Assembly (NCBI GenBank): GCA_963704075.1
Contig: CAVPGV010000010.1
Coordinates: 62,001 to 126,000 of the forward strand
Direction of reading: 5' to 3'
DNA length: 64,000 bases
From: JADKAV01 sp963704075
GTDB taxonomy: Bacteria; Actinomycetota; Actinomycetes; S36-B12; UBA10799
Under the pieces are notes generated by a model. That model worked only from the letters and a program-made list of their open reading frames with translations. It ran no database searches and had not been told where the DNA came from. Positions 17,170-26,633 of this stretch are shown here, piece by piece; the first letter of the stretch is position 1, and the number at the start of each line of letters is the position of its first letter. Position numbers and translations under genes: made by a program.

Positions 17170-17240
17170 CCTTTCCTCCCAATGTGTAGTCATATCTGAC
17201 GTTCGCGACGCTACGGAGCGGCAGTGGACTGCCACTGAGC

Positions 17241-17262
17241 GTTCGGTGACCTGAAGGTGAAC
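17241..17262 (-). promoter_or_regulatory. PHO-box-like direct repeat upstream of pstS
   Basis: Read on the pstS strand the site is GTTCACCTTCA directly followed by GGTCACCGAAC: two adjoining 11-nt units matching the GTTCACC direct repeats bound by PhoP in Streptomyces. It lies 72-93 bp before the pstS start. A -10 candidate TAGCGT is downstream but not well spaced. No phoR/phoP genes are in the window. Confidence 0.65.
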
Positions 17263-17419
17263 AGCGGTCGACGGCAACTGGAAACATTCCAGGCGACAGG
17301 TATGGATCACGAACGTGTCGCCGTCCGGTGAGCAAAACATGACCAGTTGTAGAACAATCCGCGGTTTCGGTGCCGCATGCGGATCCGTGAGGACCACTGC
17401 GGCGCCCGACTCCCGCCCA

Positions 17420-17540
17420 GGGGCAGGCGTTGGAGTTATGCACGGACGTTGGACAAACGCACAACCGTTGGAGTTGCGCGGCCCGCGGATCTCCAACGCC
17501 TGTACCGATCTCCAACGCCTGTACCCAACTCTCACGCCTT
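17420..17540. repeat. Dispersed 19-nt-unit hairpin element, copy A
   Basis: Three direct units of about 19 nt, each with core CGTTGGA (for example ACAACCGTTGGAGTTGCGC), a 7-nt centre GGCCCGC, then three inverted units with core TCCAACG. The two arms can fold into one long imperfect hairpin. It lies between pstS and the Nudix/phosphatase gene. It is a close inverted copy of element B, similarity extending about 15 bp into the outer flanks (CGGCGCCCGACTCCCGC). Confidence 0.85.
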
Positions 17541-17600
17541 GGCACCAGATGCGCCCTACTCGGCGCCCACGCCAGTTCCGCCGGGCCGAATCGGCGGCAG

Positions 17601-18489
17601 TCAGGGCTCGATCCGTTCGACCACGACCCGGTCGTCGGCGCGATGGAAGATCACGGCCTCACCTGTGGCCAGGCTCGTTTCTGGGACCTGGCTGAGCCCC
17701 AGCCGTCCTGCGACGTGCTCGAGCAGTTCGGGCAGAACGGGTCGATGCGTGCAGATCACAGCGGGCGCCGGATCCCCCAGGATCTGGTCGATGCGCTTCA
17801 GGGCCGCGGTGGGCGAGGAGGAGAAACCCCTCCTCACTGAGTAGCGGTTCGCGGGCGATCGTGGCGTGGGTGGCGTGGGCGAACGGTCGAACCGTGTCCA
17901 GACAGCGCAAGGAGTCCGAGGAATAGACCTTGCGGACACCGAAGGCATCCAGGACCTGTGACACCCGATAAGCGACTGCCATTCCGGACGAGGTCAGAGG
18001 TCGCTCGGCGTCCACCGCCCCCGAGTAGTCCGAGCGCCGCATCGCGTCGGTGTGCCGCAGGACGACCAACGGGTTCGTCGCAGGGGCTGCCAGGGCGTCG
18101 CGCACGAGGTCACCGTCGCGTGGATAGCTCAACATCGCGATGGCCGGCTCCGGGCGCAACCACCGGAGTTCATCGATCTCCTTGTTCGGCCGGAAACCCG
18201 GACCGCCCGGGCGTTCCCAGCCGACCCAGTAGTGCACAGTCTTGGCGCGGGATTCCACACGGTAGTGCTGGGTCTCCAGCGGCATGCCGAGCACGACATC
18301 GCAGCCAGTCTCCTCGATCGTCTCCCGGCGCGCCGCTTCGATGGTGTTCTCACCGGGATCCAACTTGCCCTTCGGAAGGGACCAGTCGTCCTGGCGCGGG
18401 CGATGCAGAACACACACCAGTGGGCCATCCGCCTCCTTGCGGAGCAGCACCACCCCAGCCGCACGGATGGGCGACGTCGACTTGGCCAT
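17601..18489 (-). CDS. Nudix hydrolase plus histidine phosphatase domain protein, MutT1 type (frame broken)
   Basis: About 295 aa when repaired. The N-terminal Nudix domain has the box GENTIEAARRETIEETGCD preceded by LPKGKLDP. The C-terminal phosphoglycerate-mutase-like domain has the RHG-type start VVLRHTDAMRRSDY and the second His in VICTHRPVLPEL. In mycobacteria such a protein (MutT1) hydrolyses 8-oxo-GTP and diadenosine polyphosphates and sits beside ppk. The frame breaks in the CCCC at about 17826-17829; one surplus base explains it. ATG 18489 overlaps the CYTH-CHAD stop (TGATG). Confidence 0.85.
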
Positions 18490-20243
18490 CAGGCCAACCG
18501 GGCCTTCTTGTGCGCTCGCTTGACGCTGGGCCACAACTCGACGAAGTCGTTGCGCGCGAACAGTTCCTGCTCGAACTCGAACTCGTGCAGACAGTCCGAG
18601 ACTGAAGCCCGACAGACCGTCGATCTCCGGGGCTGAGGCGAGCTCCTTCAGCGTCTGTTGCGCGACCCAGGCGTCCTGATGCTCCCCCAGAACCTCGGTG
18701 ACTCCCGACAGCGCCTTGGCGAAGCTCTTGACGTCCTCGCCCATCACGGGGGCGACCGCTTCCGCGGCGTACCGGGCCTTCTTCGCCCTGATACGCGCCT
18801 CGTGCCACGGGTGGGCTTCGCCATCGAGTTCCAGGAGTTTGACCTCCTTGCGCAACTTCTTCCACGCCTTCTCGACCAACGCCGGCAAGACGTCCTGGGC
18901 CGGGGCGTCGGCGGAGGCGTTCAGGCGCGGAGTGCGCGCCGCATCCACGAGGTTGTCGAGGAAGTCCCGGTAGCGCTGCGAGACCATCGCCTTCAACGCG
19001 TGGTCGCGCGCGTCATGCCAGCGCTCGGACAACGCCGGATCAACCACCGCTCGGATGAGAGGTGCGAAGTCCTCGCCCACTTCGTCGGCGTGATGGTCGA
19101 TGCGGGCCTGCAGGACCTCCGTGTCGCGGCTCACGCCCAGTTCGCCGGCAATCCAGCCCAGCTCGGTGCGCAAGGCCTCGGCCCATTCGACATCGAGCAT
19201 CGGTTCGAAGACCTTGAGCCCGCTGCGTAGCCGCCGGGCGGCCACGCGCATCTGATGCACGCTGTCGGGCAGGTCGCGTCGCACGCGGACGTCCTGGGTC
19301 AGAGAAGGCCCGGGCTGTGGCGGCGGATGTGGGCGGTGACCGCCGCTCCTGCCGGGTCCTGCGGGCCGACGATCTGCGGGGCGGGCACGTCCGGCGGTTC
19401 CTGGGTGACGGGACCGAGCGTGGTCACCGCCTTGGGGGTTTCGTCGGGCCGGGCACCCAGCGCCACGAACGAGGCCACGAGCGGCTCCAGCTGCGCGTCG
19501 TGCGTCAAAGCCACCAGCTGCAACTCGCGGAAACGGGCAGCGATGTGCTCACCGTCGAGCACCGAGACCGTGTCATCGAACAGTTCCGCGAAGGCCCGCC
19601 CCTGGGCGTCGTACAGCACGTACGGCGTGCGCTCGGTGCGCAGTTCAGCGACCGGCTTCACATCGACGTTGCGCGCGTACGCCAGGACCAATTCCCGCAT
19701 CTCGTGGGGCACATCGCCGACCTCCCCTGCTGACAGCGGCAGGTGGACCTCCTCCCGGACACCGCGCTGCGACTCCACCGGCAACTGCAGATGCCAGCCC
19801 TCATCGACGCCACCCTGCCGCCGGCGCAGTGTCACGTCCCAGCGCGCGAGGCGCAGATCGTCGGTGTCGTGGTAGACCGCCGACAGGTTGCGCATGACCT
19901 GACGCTTGGCCCGCGAGACCCCGTTGTCGGCCGCTGAGAGGTCCGGCAGTCGGAACAAGCCATGGACCCGCAGGGTGTGCGTGGCGATGGAACCGTCGGG
20001 CTCGGTGGGGGCGTCGTCCTCGGCGGCGGATGGACTCACTGCAGTTTCCGGGTCCACCTGCGGCGGTTCCAGACCCACCTCGGCGTGGTCGATCGTGACC
20101 ACATCCACCGGCGGGCTGACCTCGACAGCGTCTTCGGGAGCCTGGTAGATCTCATCAGCCGGGTCGTCCGGCAGTTGCGCCACGCGGGTATCGGGCGGTG
20201 TCGGATCCTCAAGCGCCTCGTCCGGATCGCCCATCACTGTCAT
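18489..20243 (-). CDS. CYTH-CHAD domain protein (two frame breaks)
   Basis: About 584 aa when repaired. After an acidic, Pro-rich N-terminus (to about 100) comes a CYTH triphosphate-tunnel domain (VYHDTDDLRLARWDVTLRRR, GWHLQLPV). Next is a CHAD domain (DSVHQMRVAARRLRSGL, HEARIRAKKARYAAEAV) with the conserved basic helices that bind polyphosphate. The frame changes at about 19300 (a base missing) and about 18595 (a base too many); the true C-terminus is ELWPSVKRAHKKARLA. It overlaps ppk upstream (ATGA) and the Nudix gene downstream. A role in polyphosphate binding or hydrolysis is inferred from domains and neighbours. Confidence 0.85.
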
Positions 20244-22344
20244 CCTCCGCGTAGGTGCTTGCGCCGGATCATGTACGCCTGGAAGTCCTCCAGGCGGCCA
20301 TCGGGCGCCTCATTGTGGATCCATTCTCCGTCAGGCTCCAGATCCCACGCCGAGGTACCCGGATCGAAGGCCTTGTCGAGGATCTCACCCACGTAGGCGA
20401 TTTGATCCGGGCCCTGCAACGACACGAGCGTTTCCACGCGTCGGTCCAAGGTTGCGGTGCATGAGGTCCGCAGAGCCGATCCACACCTCCGGATCCCCGC
20501 CGTTGAGGAACTCATACGCCCTGGAGTGTTCCAGGAAGCGGCCCAGGATGCTGCGGACCCGCAGGTTCTCGCTCATGCCGGGCACCTGCGGGCGGATCGC
20601 GCAGATCCCGCGGACCAGGACGTCCACCGGCACGCCTGCCATGGAGGCGCGGTACAGGGCGTCGATGACCTTCTCATCGACGATCGAGTTGCACTTGAAC
20701 CGGACCCGGGCCGGCAGTCCCGCTTCGTGGTTGGCGATCTCCTTGTCGATGCGCTCGAGCAGCCCTTTGCGGATCGAGTGCGGAGCTACCAGCAGGCGGT
20801 GGTACTCGGTGTGCATCGAGTAGCCCGAGAGCTGGTTGAACAGGTTCGCGACGTCCTGGCCGACCTGATCGTCGACGGTCAGCAAACCGAAGTCCTCGTA
20901 GAGGCGGGCGGTCTTCGGGTGGTAGTTCCCGGTGCCGATGTGGCAGTAGCGCCGGAGCCGCTCACCGTCGTCGCGCACGACCATCGACAACTTGCAGTGG
21001 GTCTTCAGGCCGACCAGCCCGTAGACCACGTGCACACCGGCACGCTCGAGTTTTCGGGCCCACTTGATGTTGGCGCTCTCGTCGAAACGGGCCTTGATCT
21101 CGACCAGGGCCAGAACCTGTTTGCCGGCCTCCGCCGCATCGATCAGGGCGTCGATGATCGGCGAGTCGCCCGAGGTCCGGTACAGCGTCTGCTTGATCGC
21201 CAGCACCTTCGGGTCAGCGGCCGCCTGCTCCAGGAAACGCTGCACACTGGTGGAGAACGAGTCGTACGGGTGGTGCAGCAGCACGTCGGACTGCCGCATC
21301 GCCTCCAGCACGTTGGGCGCGCTGGCACTCTCCTTGTTCTGCATCAACGCAGCGGTTGGTCTTCGGCACGAACGCCGGGTCGGACAGGTCCTCGCGGTTG
21401 AGCCCGACGAACGCCCACAGCCCGCGCAGGTCCAGCGGCCCGGGCAGCACGAACACCTCGTTGTCGGCGACTCCGAGTTCACGGATCAGCAGATCCAGCA
21501 CGTGCTGGTCGATGGTCTGCTCAACCTCCAGACGGACCGGCGGGCCGAAACGACGTTTGCTCAGTTCCCGCTCGAGGGCTTTGAGCAGGTTCTCGGCGTC
21601 GTCCTCCTCGACTTCCAGATCCTCGTTGCGGGTCACCCGGAAGACGTGGTGCTGCAGCACGTCCATGCCGGGGAACAGCAGGTCGAGGTGCTCGGCGATG
21701 ACATCCTCCAGCGGTACGAAGCGCGAGTTGCCCACCGCCAGGAATCGGTCCAGCGAGGGCGGCACCTTGACCCGGGCGAACAACTCGGAGCCCGTCTGCG
21801 GATTGCCCACGACCACGGCGAGGTTCAGCGACAACCCCGAGATGTAGGGGAACGGATGTGCCGGGTCGACGGCCAAAGGGGTGAGCACCGGGTAGATCTT
21901 GTCCCGGAACAACGTCGCGAGTTTGCGCCGGTCCTCGTCGTCGAGTTCGGACCAGCGGACCAACGTGATGCCCTCGGCGGCCAGCGCCGGCCGGACCTCG
22001 TCACTCCAACACTCGGCCTGTCGGCGCATGAGGTCATGGGCGTGCACCAGCACCGCGTCGTGGACCTCGCGGGGGAGCAGCCCACTGGCCGCGCGCACGG
22101 CGATCCCCGCGGCGATGCGGCGCTTGAGTCCAGCCACCCGCACCATGAAGAACTCGTCGAGGTTGGAGGCGAAGATCGCCAGGAACTTGGCGCGTTCCAG
22201 CAGCGGCAGGTCCTCGTTCTCGGCGAGCTCCAGTACTCGCTGGTTGAAGGCCAGCCAGCTCAACTCGCGATCGATGAACCGATGTTCTGGCAACTCGGGT
22301 GGATCGCCGACCCCGTCGGAGGTCTGGGCGGTGGCGCTGGTCAT
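20240..22344 (-). CDS. ppk: Polyphosphate kinase 1 (two frame breaks)
   Basis: About 700 aa when repaired. PPK1 reversibly builds polyphosphate from ATP. N-terminal RELSWLAFNQRVLELA and ASNLDEFFMVRVAGLKRR are hallmark segments. The catalytic part has VLLHHPYDSFSTSVQRFLEQ, VLAIKQTLYRTSGDS and the phosphorylated-His region YCHIGTGNYHPKTARLYED, then MHRNLDRRVETL. Breaks lie at about 21350 and about 20453 (one G too many in AACCTTGGACC). All conserved segments survive on either side. ATG 22344 is the start; the gene overlaps CYTH-CHAD by ATGA. Confidence 0.93.
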
Positions 22345-23273
22345 GTCCCCCAGCGTGCCAGAAACCCCACGGGGGTTCCCAGCCGAGGCTGCCGCATACT
22401 GCGCATCGCAGTCCGAGCGCGCGAAACCCAGCCGGGTGTAGAGCGCCACGGCTGAAGAATTGTCGGCATCGACGTAGAGCATCACGTCGTGCAGACCCAG
22501 GCCTTGCAGGTACTGCAGGCCGGCGACCGTCAACGCCGATCCGAGGCCGGTCCCCCGCGCCCGTGGCGCCACCCCGAGCACGTAGACCTCGCCGGTCCGC
22601 TCATGGGCGTGCTCGCTGCCGCCGTGCACCTTCGTCCAGTGGAAACCGACCAGGCCCTCGTCGTCGAAGGCCAGCAGAAAGCCCTCTGGATCGAACCAGG
22701 GCTGTTTGACGCGTTCGGCCAGGTCATCGGCGGTCCACCCACCTTGGTCGGGCAGGTCCGCGAACGCAACGGCGTTGAGCTCCAGCCATGCCGCCGCGTC
22801 CTGCGGATTGAACGGGCGTACCTGCACACCCTCGGGCAGCTGCAGGTCCGGCAGGTCCTGCAGGTGCGTGTGTAGCGGCACAGCAACCGGACCTGATGCA
22901 GGCCCGCCCCCGTGGCCAGCGCATTCGCGGCCGGCAACTGCCCGTGCGCCCACAGACGGACCCCCGGACCGCCAGCGGACAGGATGTCCTCCAGCAGTGC
23001 CGAGCCGATCCCACGGCCTCGCGCACCCGGATCCACGAGGAACTCCGCGACCGGTTCTTCCCCGGCGGACAGGAACGCGTAGCCCACGATCTGCCCATCC
23101 TCCTGGGCCAGCGCGTGCCGCTCCTGGTTCCCGCCTCCGGCCAGCAGATGTAGATAGGTGTGCTCGGAGATCGCCGAGACCCCGTCCGCGTCGCTGACCC
23201 GGTCGAGCATGACGTCGACAGCCGCGACCTGTGACTCGGTCAGTCGTTCCTGCCACGTGATCGGGACACTCAC
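22341..23273 (-). CDS. mshD: Mycothiol synthase (frame broken; 3' end unclear)
   Basis: Two-domain GNAT enzyme that adds acetyl from acetyl-CoA to Cys-GlcN-Ins, the last step of mycothiol synthesis. The N-terminal acetyltransferase half has EFLVDPGARGRGIGSALLEDIL. The C-terminal half has GFHWTKVHGG, VYVLGVAPRARGTGLGSALT and VMLYVDADNSSAVALYTRLGF. Between them the frame shifts at about 22883. The C-terminal frame then reads into ppk with no stop. Dropping one base in the CCCCC/GGG area at about 22370 would give a TGA overlapping the ppk ATG and a 310-residue protein, the normal size. The GTG start overlaps the glnR stop. Confidence 0.88.
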
Positions 23274-23968
23274 GACGTGAACTCCGACTCCAGGTCGGTG
23301 CGCGGTGGCACCAGGCGGTAGCCCACGTTTCGCACTGTGCCGATCATCGCCTCGTACTCGGGTCCCAGTTTGGCCCGCAGCCGACGCACGTGGACGTCGA
23401 CGGTACGGGTGCCCCCGAAGTAGTCATAGCCCCACACCTCTTGCAGCAGTTGTTGCCGGGTGTAGACCCGGCCCGGGTGCTGGGACAGGTACTTCAGCAG
23501 TTCGAACTCCTTGTAGGTGAGATCCAGCACCCTCCCGCGCACGCTGGCGGTGTAGCTGGACTCGTTGATGAGCAGTTCGCCATGTTGGATCTCCGGGTCG
23601 ATGTCCTGCTCGGCCGCGGTGAGCTTGCCGAGAGCCAGTCGGAAACGGGCCTCGAGCTCGCCTGGTCCGGCGGTGTCAAGAAGGATGTCGTCGATGCCCC
23701 AGTCGGCCGAGACGGCGGCCAGACCACCCTCGGTGACGATGAGCAGGACTGGCAGGTCCGAGCCGGTCGCTTTGAGGACCCGGCACAGACCCCGGGAGCC
23801 CGGCAGGTCGCGACGGCCGTCGACGAGGATCAATTCGGCGTGCGGGGCGTCGAGCAGGGCCGCGGCTTCGGCTGGGAGAACCCGCACTTGATGCGACAAC
23901 AGGCCCAGCGCGGGCAGCACGTGGTCACTCGGTTCGACCGCATCGGTCATCAGCAGAAGACTGCTCAT
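23270..23968 (-). CDS. glnR: GlnR, orphan OmpR-type nitrogen regulator
   Basis: 232 aa. The receiver-like domain (MSSLLLMTDAVEPSDHVLPALGL, LILVDGRRDLPGSRGLC, VTEGGLAAVSADWGIDD) has the GlnR-type sequence and lacks a full phosphorylation pocket. The C-terminal winged helix has LTYKEFELLKYLSQHPGRV and WGYDYFGGTRTVDVHVRRLR. GlnR governs nitrogen assimilation genes in actinobacteria and is not paired with a kinase, as here. ATG 23968 follows AGGTGG. In mycobacteria glnR is likewise next to mshD. Confidence 0.93.
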   Translation of the reverse strand: MSSLLLMTDAVEPSDHVLPALGLLSHQVRVLPAEAAALLDAPHAELILVDGRRDLPGSRGLCRVLKATGSDLPVLLIVTEGGLAAVSADWGIDDILLDTAGPGELEARFRLALGKLTAAEQDIDPEIQHGELLINESSYTASVRGRVLDLTYKEFELLKYLSQHPGRVYTRQQLLQEVWGYDYFGGTRTVDVHVRRLRAKLGPEYEAMIGTVRNVGYRLVPPRTDLESEFTS

Positions 23969-24078
23969 CGCGCCACCTCTTGCGTACACGATATGGCAGA
24001 GGCCGGGTTCGCACGGATCGGGCCGCACGGCGGCGCTCGGCAGTCGCCGTTGATCCGCATCGATGCCGGACCACGCCT

Positions 24079-24495
24079 CTACGCCGGGATCGCCTCGCCC
24101 AGGGCGGAGATGACGTCGGCTTTGCGGGGCTGACCCGACGCCCGGCGGACGATGCCGCCGTCGGCGTCCAGGACCAGCACCGTCGGCGTGCGGGAGATGT
24201 TCAACTCTCGGGCGAGGTCGAGGTATTCGTCCACGTCGAGGTCGAGGTGACGGACCCCCGGCACCATCTGGGCGACCTCTTCCAGGATGCGGCGGGTAGC
24301 GCGACAGGGCGCACAGAACGCGGACGTGAACTGCACGAGGGTGGCCTGCTCGCCGAGTTCGCCACCGAGCTGTGACGCGGTCAGCCGGTCACCGGCCGAC
24401 CGCTGGTTGCGCAGACGGCCATTGGCGACCCGGTGCCACACACCGAATGCGACCAGCATTCCGCCGACCACGAGGAGAATCCACACACCGGACAT
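24079..24495 (-). CDS. Membrane-anchored thioredoxin-like protein
   Basis: 138 aa. One N-terminal membrane anchor (GVWILLVVGGMLVAFGVW) precedes a thioredoxin fold with the redox motif FCAPCR and the cis-Pro segment SRTPTVLVLD. It probably reduces or transfers disulphides at the outer face of the membrane. A TTG at 24504 with a closer GGAGG is an alternative start. It is divergent from the DUF4395/DsrE pair. The glnR-thioredoxin neighbourhood matches the mycobacterial order. Confidence 0.8.
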   Translation of the reverse strand: MSGVWILLVVGGMLVAFGVWHRVANGRLRNQRSAGDRLTASQLGGELGEQATLVQFTSAFCAPCRATRRILEEVAQMVPGVRHLDLDVDEYLDLARELNISRTPTVLVLDADGGIVRRASGQPRKADVISALGEAIPA

Positions 24496-24639
24496 GTTGT
24501 GCAAAACACCTCCCATGGCACGGACATTCCCACCGCGCGGTTTATCCTTGACGAACGGCCCGACCGTGGAATGCATGACACGGTTTTCGGGTTATCCCCA
24601 TCAGCACCCACCACGTCGATCGACTTGAGAGAGACCATA

Positions 24640-25146
24640 GTGATAGACCCCCGCGGTACCCGCTTCTCCGCTGCCATCACCAGCGGAGTCCTGGCTCTGG
24701 TCATCGTGACCACACCGGGTCCTGTCGCCGCCCTCCTGCTCAGCCTGCAGACTCTGGTCTTCGCCTTCGGCGCCATCCTCGGCCCGAGTGCGCAGCCGTA
24801 CGGCTGGTTGTTCAAGAAGGTCGTGCGTCCCCGCCTCAAGGCCCCCTCGCACACCGAGGACGTCCTGCCCCCGCAGTTCGCGCAGGCGATCGGCCTCGGC
24901 TTCGCCCTGGCAGCCAGCATCAGCATGCTGTTCGGCTGGACCCTGGGCGTGTGGATCTTCGCCGGGTTCGCCCTGTTCGCGGCTTCGTTGAACGCCGTCT
25001 TCGGGTTCTGCCTCGGCTGTGAGATCTACCTGCGGGTGCGCAAGTTCATCCCCGCCGCGGCGATGCCGACGCAGCTGGACGAGCCCCTCGTCGATGTGCG
25101 GCACAGCGCGGAGGTTCGCGACCAGACGTCCCCGAGCCTGGGATGA
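24640..25146 (+). CDS. DUF4395 membrane protein
   Basis: 168 aa with four hydrophobic segments (SGVLALVIVTTPGPVAALLL, LLSLQTLVFAFGAIL, IGLGFALAASISMLFG, GVWIFAGFALFAASLNAVF). The conserved FGFCLGCEIYL, with two cysteines, marks the family, which commonly occurs beside thioredoxin and rhodanese-type sulphur-handling genes. GTG 24640 after a GAGAGAG purine tract is the chosen start. It overlaps the DsrE gene by ATGA. Confidence 0.78.
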   Translation: MIDPRGTRFSAAITSGVLALVIVTTPGPVAALLLSLQTLVFAFGAILGPSAQPYGWLFKKVVRPRLKAPSHTEDVLPPQFAQAIGLGFALAASISMLFGWTLGVWIFAGFALFAASLNAVFGFCLGCEIYLRVRKFIPAAAMPTQLDEPLVDVRHSAEVRDQTSPSLG

Positions 25147-25490
25147 GCACGCGGCTCGTCGTGCACCTGACGACCGACGAGCCGGAGAAAGCCGCGACCG
25201 CCCTGACCGTGGCGATGACCGCGGCGGCCGGCGGGGCGACGGTCGATCTGTGGCTGTCGGGACCGGCCACGATGTTCGCAGTGGTGGACCGCGCGCCCCG
25301 GCTCGACCTGGAACTCGCCCCGGACCCGCAGCAGGCGCTGGCGCTGGTCTCATCGGTGTCCGTGTGCAGCCAGTGCGCGGCTCGGCGGGGCTTGCGCGAC
25401 GACGATCTGCAGGCCGGTGCCCGCATCGCCGGGGCGACGAGCCTGGTCGAGGTGCTACTGACGGACGGAACACAGGTGGTCACGTACTGA
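25143..25490 (+). CDS. DsrE-family sulphur-relay-like protein
   Basis: 115 aa. A DsrE/TusD-like alpha/beta fold is suggested by LVVHLTTDEPEKAATALTVA, VDLWLSGPATM and a Cys pair in SVCSQCAARRG placed where family members carry the sulphur-accepting cysteine. The partner DUF4395 gene overlaps upstream. Together with the thioredoxin they look like a small thiol or sulphur module; the substrate is unknown. Confidence 0.7.
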   Translation: MSTRLVVHLTTDEPEKAATALTVAMTAAAGGATVDLWLSGPATMFAVVDRAPRLDLELAPDPQQALALVSSVSVCSQCAARRGLRDDDLQAGARIAGATSLVEVLLTDGTQVVTY

Positions 25491-25540
25491 CGATGCGTCC
25501 ATGTGCAGCGTGACCCGCGGCCGATCGCGCATCCACGCAC

Positions 25541-25553
25541 TAGGCTGTAGCCA
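25541..25553 (+). promoter_or_regulatory. Leaderless-type -10 element before the 32-residue gene
   Basis: TAGGCT (25541-25546), 6 nt, then the ATG at 25553. No ribosome site precedes the ATG. Confidence 0.55.
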
Positions 25554-25651
25554 TGACCGAGTTTTTCTTCACGTCGCTGCTGGTGCTGGTGACGCTGGTA
25601 ATCGTGTGGTTCTCCGTGTACGTGCTCTACCGCTTGTTCAAGAGTGACTAG
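25553..25651 (+). CDS. 32-residue single-pass membrane protein
   Basis: Small ORF MTEFFFTSLLVLVTL continuing with VIVWFSVYVLYRLFKSD and TAG. One hydrophobic helix spans nearly the whole length, with a basic end (YRLFK) expected on the cytoplasmic side. It has its own leaderless-type promoter. Its stop overlaps the next start (TAGTG), so it is coupled to the nitrobindin-like gene. Function is unknown; such mini-proteins often stabilise membrane complexes, but that is only a possibility. Confidence 0.7.
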   Translation: MTEFFFTSLLVLVTLVIVWFSVYVLYRLFKSD

Positions 25652-26160
25652 TGGACCTCCCTGACGAAGTCCTGCCGCTGTCCTGGCTGTTGGGCCACTG
25701 GGTCGGCGTCGGCACTGGCCATTACCCCACGATCGAGGACTTCCGCTTCGGCCAGGAACTCTCGTTCACTTGCGACGGTCGCCCCTTCATCGCGCTGAAC
25801 TCCCGGTCGTGGATCCTCGATGACCAGGGCAACCGGGTCCGTCCCGGCGCCACGGAATCGGCGTTCTTCCGCCCCCGTCCCGACAACCAGTTCGAGGCCC
25901 TCTTCAGCCATCCCACCGGTTTTGCGGAGGTGTGGCACGGACGCGTGACCATCGCCGACATCCAGGACGCCCGCATCACGCGGGCGAGTCTGGAAATGAC
26001 GACCGACACGGTCATGCGCACCGAGAGCGCCAAGGAGTACATCGGCGGCCAGCGGCTCTACGGCTTGGTGCCCGACGGCGACCTGGCATGGACGTTCGAT
26101 ATGAGTGCGATGGGCGAACCCTTGACCAATCACCTGGCCGCCAAACTCCAACGCGTGTGA
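25651..26160 (+). CDS. Nitrobindin-like heme-binding beta-barrel protein
   Basis: 169 aa, the FABP-like THAP4/nitrobindin family. Marks are LLGHWVGVGTGHYPTIEDF (the GxWxGxG opening), SHPTGFAEVWHG and the C-terminal MGEPLTNHLAAKLQRV, whose His is the expected heme ligand. Family members bind ferric heme and may act on nitric oxide or peroxynitrite. The GTG start overlaps the stop of the 32-residue gene, and the stop overlaps the Fur-family start. Confidence 0.82.
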   Translation: MDLPDEVLPLSWLLGHWVGVGTGHYPTIEDFRFGQELSFTCDGRPFIALNSRSWILDDQGNRVRPGATESAFFRPRPDNQFEALFSHPTGFAEVWHGRVTIADIQDARITRASLEMTTDTVMRTESAKEYIGGQRLYGLVPDGDLAWTFDMSAMGEPLTNHLAAKLQRV

Positions 26161-26585
26161 GCGACCGTTTCGAGGCCCGACTGCGCGACGGCGGCTACCG
26201 GCGCACGGATCAGCGTCGCGACGTGTGGGAGACGGTGGAGCGCCTGCGCCACGCGACCCCTGACCAGATCGCGGCGCAGTTGCCCGGCGTCGACACGTCC
26301 ACCGTGTACCGAGCGCTCGACGTCCTGCTCGATGTGGGCCTGATCACCCACACCCACATCGGGCATGGTGCCCCGGTCTACCACGCCGTCGACCCCACCC
26401 CGCACATGCACCTGGTGTGCCAACGATGCGGCGCCCAGGCATCGGCCAGCCTGGCACTGGCTGACACGCTCAGGCAGGCCCTTCTGCGTGAACACGGCTT
26501 CGCCGCCGATCTCGACTACATCGCTCTGCCGGGTCTGTGCGCCGAATGCCGAAATCCCGGGCCTGCTCAGCCATCCGGTGAGTGA
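26157..26585 (+). CDS. Fur-family metalloregulator (Zur/Fur type)
   Basis: 142 aa. The N-terminal winged helix (GGYRRTDQRRDVWETV, TVYRALDVLLDVGLI) is followed by the dimerisation domain with HMHLVCQRCGA and a C-terminal CAEC, giving the two CxxC zinc-site pairs. The metal sensed cannot be told from sequence. It is last of the run 32-residue protein, nitrobindin-like, Fur-family, which are chained by overlapping stop/start codons. Heme, iron or zinc control of that run is plausible. Confidence 0.85.
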   Translation: MSDRFEARLRDGGYRRTDQRRDVWETVERLRHATPDQIAAQLPGVDTSTVYRALDVLLDVGLITHTHIGHGAPVYHAVDPTPHMHLVCQRCGAQASASLALADTLRQALLREHGFAADLDYIALPGLCAECRNPGPAQPSGE

Positions 26586-26633
26586 CCTGCCGACTTCCGG
26601 CCACGGAGCCCACTGGTCGACCTCGCTGCGTGG

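Noticed and set aside
17659..19284. A single CHAD-Nudix-phosphatase fusion protein of 541 residues
   Set aside because: The apparent fusion arises from a frame break at about 18595; the CHAD gene has its own stop overlapping the Nudix ATG.
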